Below, one piece after another: positions 26,836-36,854 of a stretch of 64,000 nt of DNA. The stretch's first letter is position 1. The number at the start of each line of letters is the position of its first letter. The DNA comes from Bacteroides sp. MSB163. Its GTDB lineage: Bacteria; Bacteroidota; Bacteroidia; Bacteroidales; Bacteroidaceae. Location of the stretch: contig NZ_CP143867.1 of assembly GCF_036416795.1 (NCBI RefSeq), positions 2,968,001-3,032,000 of the forward strand. The letters run 5' to 3'. Under the pieces are notes generated by a model. That model saw only the letters and a program-made list of their open reading frames with translations. It did not search any database and was not told the origin of the DNA. Both the position numbers and the translations under genes were made by a program.

Positions 26836-26881
26836 AATTTTAGATTGATTGCTTACAGCAATTCTCTAGCTGATTGTATGA

Positions 26882-28540
26882 TTACCACCAACGTGGGTCA
26901 CCGACTACATTCTTTAAATCATTAATAAGTAGTTTGAAGTTACTGCTTGCAGCGTTCTCAAATGTACCATTCGTATCTGCACCTGTAGAATCCATTTCGA
27001 TAGGAGCGCTTGGGACATCTGATCCTTCTGCTATATACCATGCTATATCCTTTGTTGCAAAGCAATTGTCTACTATCAGTGATCCTTCTCCTCTATAACC
27101 ACTGATGGCACCGGCCTCGCCCTTATGGCCTCCAGGGCCGAAAATACAATTTTTTAATGTAGGATCATTATTAAACTTCATTTTGTTAAAATCAAACATG
27201 TAATTGTTACCAGCTTTCATGTTATAAGCGAACGTACAGTTCTCTGCATGGAATGAATTAATTAATTTGGTAGACGGTTTGGTTGAAACAAACAGTTTCT
27301 CGCAGTGTGAGAATGTGGAGTTAGTCACTTTGATATTTAAGATGTCTGCATCTCCATTGTCAGGATTCGTAACGCCGTATCCGCCTATTGAATCTATAAC
27401 ACAATTTTCGATAATGAAGTTGTCGATATCAGCACCTGTTTTGATTCGACAAATACCACGTTTATACTTAATGTCGCAATTAACAAATTTCATAGTACCG
27501 ATTTGGGTATCTGATACTGAAAGGTTGAATAAATAAGTTCCGCCAAAATTACTGCCGGTTTTAGGTGCATTAGCATGATCGATGAATGATATTTTCTCAC
27601 CTATGAATCCACCTACATTACCGGCAATATCATAGTTACCTGCAACTTCCATAATAGCATTGCCTCTCAAACTTAATCCGGTTATCAACTTGATAGTTCC
27701 GTTAGTTGCTGGCAATTTTAGCCCTGTCATTTCATATTTTTGCCCTCCAGCCAATACAATCGTGATATCTTGATCAGGATTTTCTGCAACAAGGTTTTCG
27801 TAGAAGCTACTGGTTAACGTCCCATAGGCCTCTTCTTCCGGAATATCGCGTAAATTAACAACTACACCTTCGAAAGTTTCGGGATCAGCGGTGTTGAAAA
27901 CCTTTTTTCCTTGATATGTGCCATTAGTATAAGCACGTACAATATAATTGCAACTTGGCTCTAAATCGTCAAAGACGACTTGTCGGCTAACTTGTTCTTC
28001 ATCAGTTAGAGTGTGATTTGATATTTCAACTTCTTCTGATTGTGTACTTCCTTCGGGGATAACTACTTGTACAAGATTCAATGTAGTATAATCGGCATTT
28101 TCCCAACTCACTAAGGCTTTATTGTCAATAGCTTGTACCCCTTTAAGTTTCGTTGGATAATCAGTAGTGGTAATAGTGGGAACCACATAATATTTAGATT
28201 CCAAACCATTGCCGACAGACTTGATTTTTATCAAATAATCCGTATCGTACTCTAGCCCTTCAAAACGATAGAATGTGGTATCTGTTTCCACTTCCATCTT
28301 TAAACTATCCGTTTGTCCTACAGCCTTTCCTGCTAAGGTTAAGATATAGCGTTCCGCACCTGTATAACGATCCCATTCCAGTTCAATCCATTGACCGCCT
28401 ATTGTGGTTTCACCAATAATAGGGCGGAACAGTGCATCTGCCTTCATTACGTCATCATCATCATTACAACTTGTAACGAGTGTACCTACACCCAATATGA
28501 GCGAAAGTAATAAAGTCTTAATATTAAATATGTGTTTCAT
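26882..28540 (-). CDS. Surface lipoprotein with Fn3-like and DUF4957/DUF5123 beta-helix domains
   Basis: 552-aa lipoprotein (lipobox VTSC, Cys25, followed by NDDDD, an acidic run typical of surface-exported Bacteroides lipoproteins). Residues about 40-240 look like two fibronectin type III-like beta-sandwiches (TTFYRFEGLEYDTDYLIKI is a typical strand pattern). Residues about 240-550 match the DUF4957 plus DUF5123 arrangement, a predicted right-handed beta-helix with repeated N-C-x-I turns such as FVNCDIKYK and IENCVIDSIGG. No lyase or esterase catalytic motif was recognised. As third gene after susC2-susD2 (21 bp gap) it is best read as a surface glycan-binding protein for pectin, with a cryptic enzyme activity still possible. 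Confidence 0.8.
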   Translation of the reverse strand: MKHIFNIKTLLLSLILGVGTLVTSCNDDDDVMKADALFRPIIGETTIGGQWIELEWDRYTGAERYILTLAGKAVGQTDSLKMEVETDTTFYRFEGLEYDTDYLIKIKSVGNGLESKYYVVPTITTTDYPTKLKGVQAIDNKALVSWENADYTTLNLVQVVIPEGSTQSEEVEISNHTLTDEEQVSRQVVFDDLEPSCNYIVRAYTNGTYQGKKVFNTADPETFEGVVVNLRDIPEEEAYGTLTSSFYENLVAENPDQDITIVLAGGQKYEMTGLKLPATNGTIKLITGLSLRGNAIMEVAGNYDIAGNVGGFIGEKISFIDHANAPKTGSNFGGTYLFNLSVSDTQIGTMKFVNCDIKYKRGICRIKTGADIDNFIIENCVIDSIGGYGVTNPDNGDADILNIKVTNSTFSHCEKLFVSTKPSTKLINSFHAENCTFAYNMKAGNNYMFDFNKMKFNNDPTLKNCIFGPGGHKGEAGAISGYRGEGSLIVDNCFATKDIAWYIAEGSDVPSAPIEMDSTGADTNGTFENAASSNFKLLINDLKNVVGDPRWW

Positions 28541-28561
28541 AATTTTCTTAATTAAAATTGA

Positions 28562-30538
28562 TTAGTTGGAAGTTCTAACGAGGCCATATCCTTCGTTGTT
28601 GAGTACATTACTGTTGGCAACTGTTTCTGCACCTATTGGCAGTAGATATGGAACAGCTGCCTGACCAGCTGGATCAGTGTATCCTCTATAACAATTGACA
28701 ATGTAAGCGGCAGGTTCGTATTCACCGGTTTTTACTTCTTCACCCGTAACTGGATCTTTTGCTGTAAGAGCCTTGATTAGAGAAGATGTAAAGTCTGAGG
28801 TTGCATATTTACCTATATTTTCTTCCTTATCCAAATCTTCTGGTTTTACGGTCTCTGTAGGCTCTTCTTCCGGTGCTAATGCATATTTGTCATTCAAAAA
28901 TGATATGATACCCTTTGTCCTTGTATAATAAAGTTTTCTTGCTAAATTCAAGTAAGGTTGAACACCCGGTTCATCCTGAAACTCAGCAACGGAAGAACGT
29001 CCCATTTGGGTCAAAATATCTTTGGTTTTTACAATTTTTGAACCATAAATATTCCAACGTACTAAATCGTATTTGCGCAAAGCCTCACCTCCAAGTTCCC
29101 ATGCACGTTCATCAACGATAGCATTGAAGAATGCTTCTTTGCTATTAAGGCTATTCACATAATTTTCGACTTTTTGAGGATGATTTTCAGCGGCGAATGC
29201 ACGTGCGCGAACTTTTTTCAATTGTGCTTTAGCAAGTTCCGTAGGGCCATTCAAAGCATTCTCCGCTTCTGCTAACATGAGTAGTACATCAGAATAACGC
29301 ATTAACGGCCAGTTTACACCAGTACCTTTGGAAGAATCAGCTCCTGGATTACTAGTCATCATCATACGGCTCCATTTGCCTACGGCAATGGAAGTGATAG
29401 CATCTACTTCTTGGTAATTGTCGTTTGTGTATTTCACAAATGTACAAGTTACATCTCGACGAAGATCTTGGTCGTCAAAAGAGCAATAATAGGCAGGGCT
29501 AAGATTTACTTGAATAGTAGTTTTACCTTTGGAACCACCTGTTACTACCTGACCGATACACCATGCAACATCTCCTCCGTTGCCTTCAACATGCGCAACC
29601 TCATATAAAATCTCACCACCTGGCGTAGTAACAAACTCACATTGTTTTTGGAAAACATCTTTGAAATTAGGATTTAAGTCACGGTCTTTTAAACTTATCA
29701 GTTTTTGACAGTAATCTTTAGCTAATTCATAATATTCAGCAGAAGTACTTGCTTTTTTTTCTGTACCGTTAATTGTATAAGTTACAGTCAGGTCTTCACT
29801 TGTAACGTCCAAATAATCTTCTGCGCATTTCATTGTACCATCTGCAGTCATTCCGTATCCGGCACGGTATAATGCTAAGCGGGCAATCAGTCCAAGTGCA
29901 AAATCACGATTCATACGCTCTACACCGGCTTCGTGTACGTCAGAAAACTGCATGTTCTCTTCGTTATTAACCAATGCTTGGATTTCTCTACTGAAGATGA
30001 TATTTTTGTCTGTTTTCGGTAAGTCAAGTTCCATACCTGCTTTTGCGGATTCTGCAAAGTATGGAACATCTCCCCACATATTACAGAGCATCCAATAGCG
30101 ATGCGCACGCAAACAATGAGCTTCAGCTAACAATGCCTTCATACCTGTAGATGTCTTACCAGTCAATCCTTCAATCACTTGATTTGCACGGTCGATGGCT
30201 AAATAATTACTATCCCAGGCTTTTTTGATATCACCAAAGTTTTCCAATAATCCGCCTTGTAATGACCATACGTCACGACGACTACCATCGGGTTTGTCTC
30301 CCGGAGCGATACATTCAACATCAGTATTTTGTGCCCATACGTTAGCCATACGAGAAGAGAAAGGGTCTTGATTAAATTCCACATAGGCTCCCAACAACAC
30401 TTTTAAAGCATCGCTTTCTGTGTTGAAAACATAATTCGTATCAAATTGTGAGGGAGAATCCACTTCTAGGAAATCGTTGCAAGAGATTAGTGTGGTCGTC
30501 CCAATCAATGTTGCTAGTATATATTTATTTAGTTTCAT
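28562..30538 (-). CDS. SusD/RagB-family surface glycan-binding lipoprotein 2
   Basis: 658-aa lipoprotein with lipobox LISC (Cys20) followed by NDFLEVDSPS. Helical SusD features include EAHCLRAHRYWMLCNMWGDV and, towards the C-terminus, AFFNAIVDERAWELGGEALR. It follows susC2 by 22 bp and precedes the DUF5123 lipoprotein. It is distinct from SusD1, so the locus has two separate import pairs, probably for different pectin fragments. Confidence 0.93.
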   Translation of the reverse strand: MKLNKYILATLIGTTTLISCNDFLEVDSPSQFDTNYVFNTESDALKVLLGAYVEFNQDPFSSRMANVWAQNTDVECIAPGDKPDGSRRDVWSLQGGLLENFGDIKKAWDSNYLAIDRANQVIEGLTGKTSTGMKALLAEAHCLRAHRYWMLCNMWGDVPYFAESAKAGMELDLPKTDKNIIFSREIQALVNNEENMQFSDVHEAGVERMNRDFALGLIARLALYRAGYGMTADGTMKCAEDYLDVTSEDLTVTYTINGTEKKASTSAEYYELAKDYCQKLISLKDRDLNPNFKDVFQKQCEFVTTPGGEILYEVAHVEGNGGDVAWCIGQVVTGGSKGKTTIQVNLSPAYYCSFDDQDLRRDVTCTFVKYTNDNYQEVDAITSIAVGKWSRMMMTSNPGADSSKGTGVNWPLMRYSDVLLMLAEAENALNGPTELAKAQLKKVRARAFAAENHPQKVENYVNSLNSKEAFFNAIVDERAWELGGEALRKYDLVRWNIYGSKIVKTKDILTQMGRSSVAEFQDEPGVQPYLNLARKLYYTRTKGIISFLNDKYALAPEEEPTETVKPEDLDKEENIGKYATSDFTSSLIKALTAKDPVTGEEVKTGEYEPAAYIVNCYRGYTDPAGQAAVPYLLPIGAETVANSNVLNNEGYGLVRTSN

Positions 30539-30560
30539 ATTCTTAGTTAATTATTTAGAT

Positions 30561-33500
30561 TTAGAAAGTTAAATTTACGCCTAATGTCCAAGAGAAACTT
30601 TTCGGATAACAAGAGTAGTCGACACCTGAGGTTAAACCGCTGGCTTTGTTTCCGCGAATAGAAGAGCTAACTTCTGGATCGTATCCTGAATAATTAGTCC
30701 AAACATAGACATTGTTTAGAGTGCAGTAAACACGAAATTGCTCGCATGCGAATTTTTTGGTAAGTTGTTTAGGGAGTGTATATCCTACTGTGATGTTTTG
30801 TAAACGTAGGAACGAACCATCTTCAATGGCCCAAGAATGGGGGATTGCTACTGCATTACCGAATGACCAAGGAGTCCAGTATTCCTTTGCATTAGCTCCT
30901 TCATTCATGGCTGCTAAAGATACCAAGTCTGTAACTAAATTACCTGCATTATCAATGTATGTATATCGATTACTGCTCTTCATGATGTTGAGCAGGTTAG
31001 GATTGCTAGTTCTGTATTGTTGGGTAGAGGCTATTTTTTCAGCATTATAAATGTCGTTACCTGTTACAAAATTGAACATTACAGAAGCATCAAATCCATA
31101 AAATGTACCATTTATACCAAATCCACCAGTTACTTTTGGAGTCGAGTTACCGATAATAGTACGATCTTTATCATCGATTACGCCATCGTCATTTAAATCT
31201 TTGAATTTGATGGTACCAGGACGTACGCCGGCTCTACCGCCAAGCATACCTATATTCGGAACTCCATCTTTCAAAATGTATTTTTTACTGGCTTCATCGT
31301 ATGAACTGAAGTCATTGGTAGTATAATAGCCATCGGTTACCCATCCTACAATTTGTCCTAAAGGTTTACCGACTTCTACAAGAAAATCATTATAACCTTT
31401 CAAATCTGTACCTGCCCAGCCGGAGGCAAATTCCATTTGGTTTAGTCCATTGGCTATTTTCTCAACATTTGATTTGTTGTAACCGATATTGAAATTAGCG
31501 GATAAACTATAGTTCTTTTTTTCAAGAATGAAAGCATTCAAACTCAATTCGACACCTTTGTTGGATGTTTCAGCTGTGTTCTCCATTGTCGTTTTATAGC
31601 CTGGTGCGACAATACTACGTTCAATCAATAAATCTTTGGCAGAATTCCAATAAGCTTCGATAGTACCTGAAATCTTCTCGTTAAACAATCCGAAATCTAA
31701 ACCGATATTACGCGTGATCGTTGTCTCCCATTTTAAATTGGGGTTGGCTAATTGGGTATTTGTCGCAGAATAATAGTTATTTATTTTATCACCTATTCCA
31801 TAGGCTTTTGCAGAATTAATGGCATAGGTCATCATATACAAGGTACTGGCAATACGGTTATTACCTACGGTACCATAAGAAAGGCGAAGTTTCAGATTTG
31901 ACAACCAGTCTTTGGTATCTTCCATAAATGGTTCTTCGTTAATTCGCCATGCCAAAGCACCAGCCGGAAAATAGCCCCATTGGTTACCCGGAGCAAACTT
32001 TGAAGAACCATCGGCACGCATAGTGAACGTTACCAAATAACGGTCTTTATAGTTATAGTTGAAACGTCCGAAGAATGATGCCAGGTTATCATCGGCATTA
32101 ACCTTACTGGTTGTTGTCAAAGTACCATCTGCTAATCCGAAATTGGCAAATACCTGTTCGGCTGTTAGATCTTTACTGAAATGGTCGGCTTTCATATAAT
32201 TCTGGTCACCCATTGAACTGTTGATTTCTTGTCCCACCATGATATTGAACTTGTGGTCTTTGTTAAGATTGAAATCGTAAGTCAGTGTTGCGGCTTCACG
32301 TAACTTCTTGGTATTCGCTTTCGTCCAATCGGCCAATGGAAGACCGCCTACGTACGAGGCATTTGATGTTGTGTGTCCCCACCAGCTTTGTGTTTCATTG
32401 AATCCCCAACCATAACCGGCTTCTACATGGAAATTTAATCCTTTGATAACTTCCCAAGTAAGACCGGCATTGAAGTTATAGCTTTTTTGATATTTTTTCT
32501 TCCAATATTGTTGCTGTTGTTCGGTCAGCGTCATGTTGTCACGAACCCATTGTTCATACTCTTCATCTGTCAATTGGCTCGGATCAATTTCAGTAAATCC
32601 TTCCAAACCTTTTATCGGACGGGAGGTGATAGCTTGCGAAGTACGTACTTTGTAAGTACCGCCTGATGTTCCTGATCCATTGGTGGTGGCATCAGATAAG
32701 CGTGCGTTGAAATCAAATTTTAAATTTTTTGCTATTTCATGGCTTAGCTTGAAGTTACCGGTAATACGGCTATAGTCATTGTTTACCATCAAACCGCCAT
32801 CTTTCTGATATGTCAGGCTTAAACTGAATTTGGTTTTTTCATTGCCTCCTTGTAAACTTACATTATGAGATTGAGATACAACATCTGCACCGAACATGTC
32901 ATCTTGCCAATCGGTAGCTTCTATACTATTATATAAATATAAGTCCTCAAATACTCCGAATTTTTTTTCGAAATTCTTTAATGCGGTTGCACCTTCCAAA
33001 GCAGCTAATTCATAGTTGGCCAATACGTATTCATAGTTGTCTAATACATCTTTACGTTTAGCTAACTTTTTACTTTGCATGTAGCCATTATAAGATACTT
33101 TTGTCTTACCCCCTTTGGAACTCTTGGTTGTGATGATGACAACACCATTAGCACCTTGAGAACCATAAATCGCAGTAGAAGAAGCATCCTTTAATACATC
33201 AATAGTCTCAATGTCGGACGGAGCTACGTCATTGATATTTGAAACAGGAAAACCGTCAACGATATAAAGTGGAGAATTATCTCCGGTAACAGAACCACCA
33301 CCACGTACACGGATAATCATTTCGGCATCAGGAGAACCATCAGTAGTGGTAATTTGTACGCCTGCCAAACGACCAGTTAGTGCTTCAGCGGCACTTGTTA
33401 CTGGAACTTTAGCTAAAGTCTCTCCACCTACAGATGCTACAGACCCTGTTAGGTCTTTTTTCTTTGTAGTACCATAACCAATTACTACTACTTCTTCCAG

Positions 33501-33827
33501 TGCTTGTGCATCATCTTCTAAAACCAAATTCACAGTTTTTTGTCCTTTTAAAGGGATTTCCTGTGTTTTCATACCTACGTATGAAATGATTAAAGTTGCA
33601 TTTGCTGGAACATTAATAGAAAAGTTACCGTCAATGTCGGTTATCACACCATTGCTGGCATTTCCTTTTTGTACTACGGAAGCACCGATAACGGTTTCTC
33701 CCAACTTGTCCATCACTGTACCTTTTACGGTTACATTTTGCGCTGATACGCTAAGCGATATCACGGCTACTAAACAGAATAGTAGCGCGGCGCGCATGTT
33801 TTTCATTTTGTTAGACATTCTTTGCAT
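30561..33827 (-). CDS. SusC/RagA-family TonB-dependent transporter 2
   Basis: 1088-aa outer-membrane importer. After the signal peptide (ending near VSAQ) comes the carboxypeptidase-regulatory-like domain (VKGTVMDKLGETVIGASVV), the LEEVVVIGYGT region, the plug (YIVDGFPVSN, DVLKDASSTAIYGSQGANG) and the barrel ending in SFSWTLGVNLTF. The first ATG at 33827 is used; in-frame ATGs at 33818 and 33806 are also possible and would shorten only the region before the signal peptide core. It heads the susC2-susD2-DUF5123 operon and has the paired half-site promoter. Confidence 0.94.
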   Translation of the reverse strand: MQRMSNKMKNMRAALLFCLVAVISLSVSAQNVTVKGTVMDKLGETVIGASVVQKGNASNGVITDIDGNFSINVPANATLIISYVGMKTQEIPLKGQKTVNLVLEDDAQALEEVVVIGYGTTKKKDLTGSVASVGGETLAKVPVTSAAEALTGRLAGVQITTTDGSPDAEMIIRVRGGGSVTGDNSPLYIVDGFPVSNINDVAPSDIETIDVLKDASSTAIYGSQGANGVVIITTKSSKGGKTKVSYNGYMQSKKLAKRKDVLDNYEYVLANYELAALEGATALKNFEKKFGVFEDLYLYNSIEATDWQDDMFGADVVSQSHNVSLQGGNEKTKFSLSLTYQKDGGLMVNNDYSRITGNFKLSHEIAKNLKFDFNARLSDATTNGSGTSGGTYKVRTSQAITSRPIKGLEGFTEIDPSQLTDEEYEQWVRDNMTLTEQQQQYWKKKYQKSYNFNAGLTWEVIKGLNFHVEAGYGWGFNETQSWWGHTTSNASYVGGLPLADWTKANTKKLREAATLTYDFNLNKDHKFNIMVGQEINSSMGDQNYMKADHFSKDLTAEQVFANFGLADGTLTTTSKVNADDNLASFFGRFNYNYKDRYLVTFTMRADGSSKFAPGNQWGYFPAGALAWRINEEPFMEDTKDWLSNLKLRLSYGTVGNNRIASTLYMMTYAINSAKAYGIGDKINNYYSATNTQLANPNLKWETTITRNIGLDFGLFNEKISGTIEAYWNSAKDLLIERSIVAPGYKTTMENTAETSNKGVELSLNAFILEKKNYSLSANFNIGYNKSNVEKIANGLNQMEFASGWAGTDLKGYNDFLVEVGKPLGQIVGWVTDGYYTTNDFSSYDEASKKYILKDGVPNIGMLGGRAGVRPGTIKFKDLNDDGVIDDKDRTIIGNSTPKVTGGFGINGTFYGFDASVMFNFVTGNDIYNAEKIASTQQYRTSNPNLLNIMKSSNRYTYIDNAGNLVTDLVSLAAMNEGANAKEYWTPWSFGNAVAIPHSWAIEDGSFLRLQNITVGYTLPKQLTKKFACEQFRVYCTLNNVYVWTNYSGYDPEVSSSIRGNKASGLTSGVDYSCYPKSFSWTLGVNLTF

Positions 33828-33889
33828 GTTATTAATTAAGTATGATTTTTTTCGTTAGTGTGTTCGGGCACACTGTTAATTCGTTGTTG

Positions 33890-33944
33890 CAAATGTATAG
33901 GGATGTGAAAATATATATGTGTAATATCTGTTTTTAGGGTGGTA
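33890..33944 (-). promoter_or_regulatory. susC2 promoter with paired operator half-sites
   Basis: On the minus strand TACCACC (from 33944) and TACACAT (from 33923) are 21 bp apart, and the -7 box TACATTTG (33897-33890) starts 26 bp after the second. The stretch upstream of the first site (ACAAAAAATNCC type) is also shared with the GH28 promoter. Confidence 0.75.
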
Positions 33945-34003
33945 TTTTTTGTTATTTACTGTCTATAATGTTTTTGTGAGTTACCTAAATGATGTTATAT
34001 AAC

Positions 34004-34034
34004 AGAAAAGAGGGGAATTTATTGCTCCCCTCTT
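34004..34034 (-). terminator. Terminator of the GH95 gene
   Basis: On the minus strand AAGAGGGG pairs with CCCCTCTT and is followed by TTCTGTT, about 65-95 bp past the GH95 stop. It separates GH95 from the susC2 promoter. Confidence 0.75.
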
Positions 34035-34099
34035 GACGTTTTAACATAGTGACGACTGACTTTAGCCGGTATTCCTATGGTTTGGATTACTATTTATTC

Positions 34100-36583
34100 T
34101 TATTGATTTCTTGCGGTCAGAATGTATTCGTTTCCTGCATTTGTTTCGATATCATACACATAAGTCTGTGCATATTCTGGTATGCAAACCGATGCATTGG
34201 CAGCAATCAGTGGTTTGCGGATGCTCTGTGATTGCAATAGCGGGTTGTCAGATACCTCTTGGACACTTGGAGTCAATTTTTCCCCATTCAGATACAAAGG
34301 AGTCTGGGTCCGTATGCGGAGTGTACCGCCAATATTGGAAGTGATAACGGCTGTTTGTAATTCTCCGTTTTCCCACTTCATCTCTTTCACTGTAAATCCG
34401 CCACGGCAACGGATACCTTTCAATGTTCCCTGTTTCCATACGTCGGGCAATGCCGGAAGAAGATGGATAGCTCCGTCATGGCTCTGAACGAACATTTCGG
34501 CAATACCGGCAGAACAGCCAAAGTTACCGTCAATTTGGAAAGGCGGGTGTGCATCGAACAGGTTCGGATAAGTACCACCGTTTTGTCCCTTTTCATCGGT
34601 AGTGGGGTGCAACTGTTCGGTTATCAGTTTATAGGCATGGTTACCATCGAGCAGACGTGCCCACAGGCACACTTTCCAACCCATTGACCAACCGGTAGAG
34701 TGATCGCCACGACCTATTAAAGACTTCTTGGCAGCTTCAAACAGGATGGGAGAGTTGTAGGCACTGATTTGGCGCCCCGGATACAAACCCCAGAGATGAG
34801 AAACATGGCGATGACGGTCTTTGGGATTATCCCAGTCGTGCATCCACTCCTGTAACTGTCCCCAACGGCCTACCTGCATAGGGGCTAAATTGTTAACTAC
34901 AGTCTGTAAACTGTCGGTGAAAGCGGGGCTTTCGTTCATTAAACCGGCAGCGGCAATCGTATTGTAGAATAAATCGTAAACCATCTGATTGTCCATCGTG
35001 GTTCCGGCAACTACAACAAATGTACGTTTGCCATTTACTACGGGACTGTTTTCAGGAGAATAGGAGGGGGTTACTACCAGCCAGTTATTCTCGGGTTCAC
35101 GTACCAGGAAATCGAGGTAGAATTCGCAGGCACCACGCATCAGGGGGTATACTTCGGCTAGATAGTTTTTGTCGCCGGAGAAGAGGTAACGATCCCACAG
35201 ATGCTGGCAGAACCAAGCGTTACAAGTGGGCCATACGCCGTAGCTCGGTCCGTCTACGGCACCAGTGCTGCGCCAGATATCCGTATTGTGATGCAATGTC
35301 CAGCCACGACAACCGTACATGGCGGCACTTTCGCGTCCTTGTATGGCTGCTTCTTTTACTAATTGCAGGAAAGGTTCGTGCATTTCGGGCAGGGAGGTAC
35401 TTTCGGCAGGCCAGTAGTTCATTTCTACATTGATATCAGTAGTATATTTGCCATCCCAAGGAGCACGGAGCTGGTAGTTCCAGATACCTTGCAGATTGGC
35501 GGCTTGCCCGCCGGGTTGCGAACTGCATATCAGCAGGTAGCGTCCGAATTGGAAGTATAAAGCAGCCATTTGCGGATCGAAGCTTGTACTGAACTCTTTG
35601 ACGCGTACATCTGTCGGCTTGTCGGCTTGAGCATTGCGCCCCAGGTTCAGAGATACCCGGTTGAAGTACTTCTGATATGCATTGATATGGGCGGCCTTAC
35701 TCTTCGCATAGTTCTTGTTGACCTGTTTCAGATATTTCTGTGCAGTGCTGAGTGCATTGCCCGATACATCCTTATAGTTTACGAAGTTGGTGCCGATGGA
35801 TACGTATAATGTAACGCTATTGGCATTTTTGACTTGCAGGGTGCTGTCTGATGTTGCTTCCAGACTGCCGCCACTGTTCTCTATGCGGGTGAGGGCGGTG
35901 AATTCCACTTTGCCTTCGATACCTTCGTGGTCGTTAGCTTTTCCGTTCAACTGTAATTCTTTGCGGGGGGAGATGCTGCGTACCACATTACTTTTATAAG
36001 GCGTGGTATATTTTGCAGTGAATGAGATGCTCTTCTTTTGTGAAGCTGTCAGGCGGATTACCAGAACCTGATCGGGGAAAGAAGTATAGGCTTCACGGGT
36101 ATAGGTTACTCCGTTGGTGGTGAAGCGGGTGGTAGCTATTGCCTTTGCAATATCCAGATCACGATAATAATCGTTGTAATTGCTGATTCCATCAAAATCA
36201 AGATGCAGGGAACCTACGGTCTGATAAGGCATCCCGTTGGCGGATGGCGAACAGATGGTGGGGCCGCAAAGCTCTTGTGCCTCTTTATTCTTGCCCTCAA
36301 AGATGAGTTGGCGGATCCGTGGTAAAGCATCTTTGGCTTTGGGATTGGTGTTGTTGTAAGGAGAACCTCCCCATACGGTTTCTTCGTTCAATTGGAATTG
36401 TTCGTGTACAGGGTCGCCAAAGACCATGGCGCCTATACGTCCGTTGCCCAGTGGCAGAGCTTCTACCCATTGTGTGGCGGGTCCATCGTACCATAATTTG
36501 AGAGTTTCATTTTCCTGCTGTGCCTGCAAGCTACTGCTTATGCAGATTGCAGCAAAGCATGTCGATAACCATTTCTTCATCAT
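34100..36583 (-). CDS. GH95 alpha-L-fucosidase / alpha-L-galactosidase
   Basis: Secreted 827-aa enzyme with a signal peptide ending near LQAQ. The N-terminal beta-sandwich (residues about 28-280) begins with LWYDGPATQWVEALPLGNGR, a strong GH95 signature, and the (alpha/alpha)6 barrel carries NLQGIWNYQL, DINVEMNYWPAES and HHNTDIWRSTG, the conserved active-site region. GH95 enzymes remove terminal alpha-1,2-L-fucose or L-galactose; in pectin the likely targets are fucose or galactose caps on side chains. It forms its own transcription unit with a half-site promoter of the shared type and a terminator, linking it to the locus by regulation. Confidence 0.93.
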   Translation of the reverse strand: MMKKWLSTCFAAICISSSLQAQQENETLKLWYDGPATQWVEALPLGNGRIGAMVFGDPVHEQFQLNEETVWGGSPYNNTNPKAKDALPRIRQLIFEGKNKEAQELCGPTICSPSANGMPYQTVGSLHLDFDGISNYNDYYRDLDIAKAIATTRFTTNGVTYTREAYTSFPDQVLVIRLTASQKKSISFTAKYTTPYKSNVVRSISPRKELQLNGKANDHEGIEGKVEFTALTRIENSGGSLEATSDSTLQVKNANSVTLYVSIGTNFVNYKDVSGNALSTAQKYLKQVNKNYAKSKAAHINAYQKYFNRVSLNLGRNAQADKPTDVRVKEFSTSFDPQMAALYFQFGRYLLICSSQPGGQAANLQGIWNYQLRAPWDGKYTTDINVEMNYWPAESTSLPEMHEPFLQLVKEAAIQGRESAAMYGCRGWTLHHNTDIWRSTGAVDGPSYGVWPTCNAWFCQHLWDRYLFSGDKNYLAEVYPLMRGACEFYLDFLVREPENNWLVVTPSYSPENSPVVNGKRTFVVVAGTTMDNQMVYDLFYNTIAAAGLMNESPAFTDSLQTVVNNLAPMQVGRWGQLQEWMHDWDNPKDRHRHVSHLWGLYPGRQISAYNSPILFEAAKKSLIGRGDHSTGWSMGWKVCLWARLLDGNHAYKLITEQLHPTTDEKGQNGGTYPNLFDAHPPFQIDGNFGCSAGIAEMFVQSHDGAIHLLPALPDVWKQGTLKGIRCRGGFTVKEMKWENGELQTAVITSNIGGTLRIRTQTPLYLNGEKLTPSVQEVSDNPLLQSQSIRKPLIAANASVCIPEYAQTYVYDIETNAGNEYILTARNQ

Positions 36584-36611
36584 TGTTTTTCATTTTTTTG
36601 TATTTCAATTG

Positions 36612-36666
36612 CAAGGTTAGGTCGTTTTCGGCACTTTCAGGGGTAATATCTATTTAAAAAGGAGTA
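36612..36666 (-). promoter_or_regulatory. GH95 promoter with paired operator half-sites
   Basis: On the minus strand TACTCCT (from 36666) and TACCCCT (from 36645) are 21 bp apart; the -7 box TAACCTTG (36619-36612, one mismatch) starts 26 bp after the second site, 29 bp before the ATG. Confidence 0.65.
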
Positions 36667-36703
36667 AAAATGATGCATACAGCGGGATTATTAATGCAAT
36701 CTT

Positions 36704-36835
36704 TTGCCAGTTAATTGACACGACATTGCCAACACGGTGGCACAACATTGCCAATTAGCTGGCACGACATTGCCAATTAGCTGGCACGACATTGCCAATT
36801 AACTGGCACTACATTGCCAACACGGTGGCAGGATT
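36704..36835. repeat. Array C: six tandem 22-bp dyad units
   Basis: Units begin at 36704, 36726, 36748, 36770, 36792 and 36814. The core is TGCCA-n6-TGGCA followed by CGACAT. Units 3 and 4 are identical, units 2 and 6 share an ACACGG centre, and unit 1 is the most diverged. It lies between the 3' end of the HAD gene and the GH95 promoter. Confidence 0.88.
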
Positions 36836-36854
36836 CAGGCAATAGAGGCTGAAA

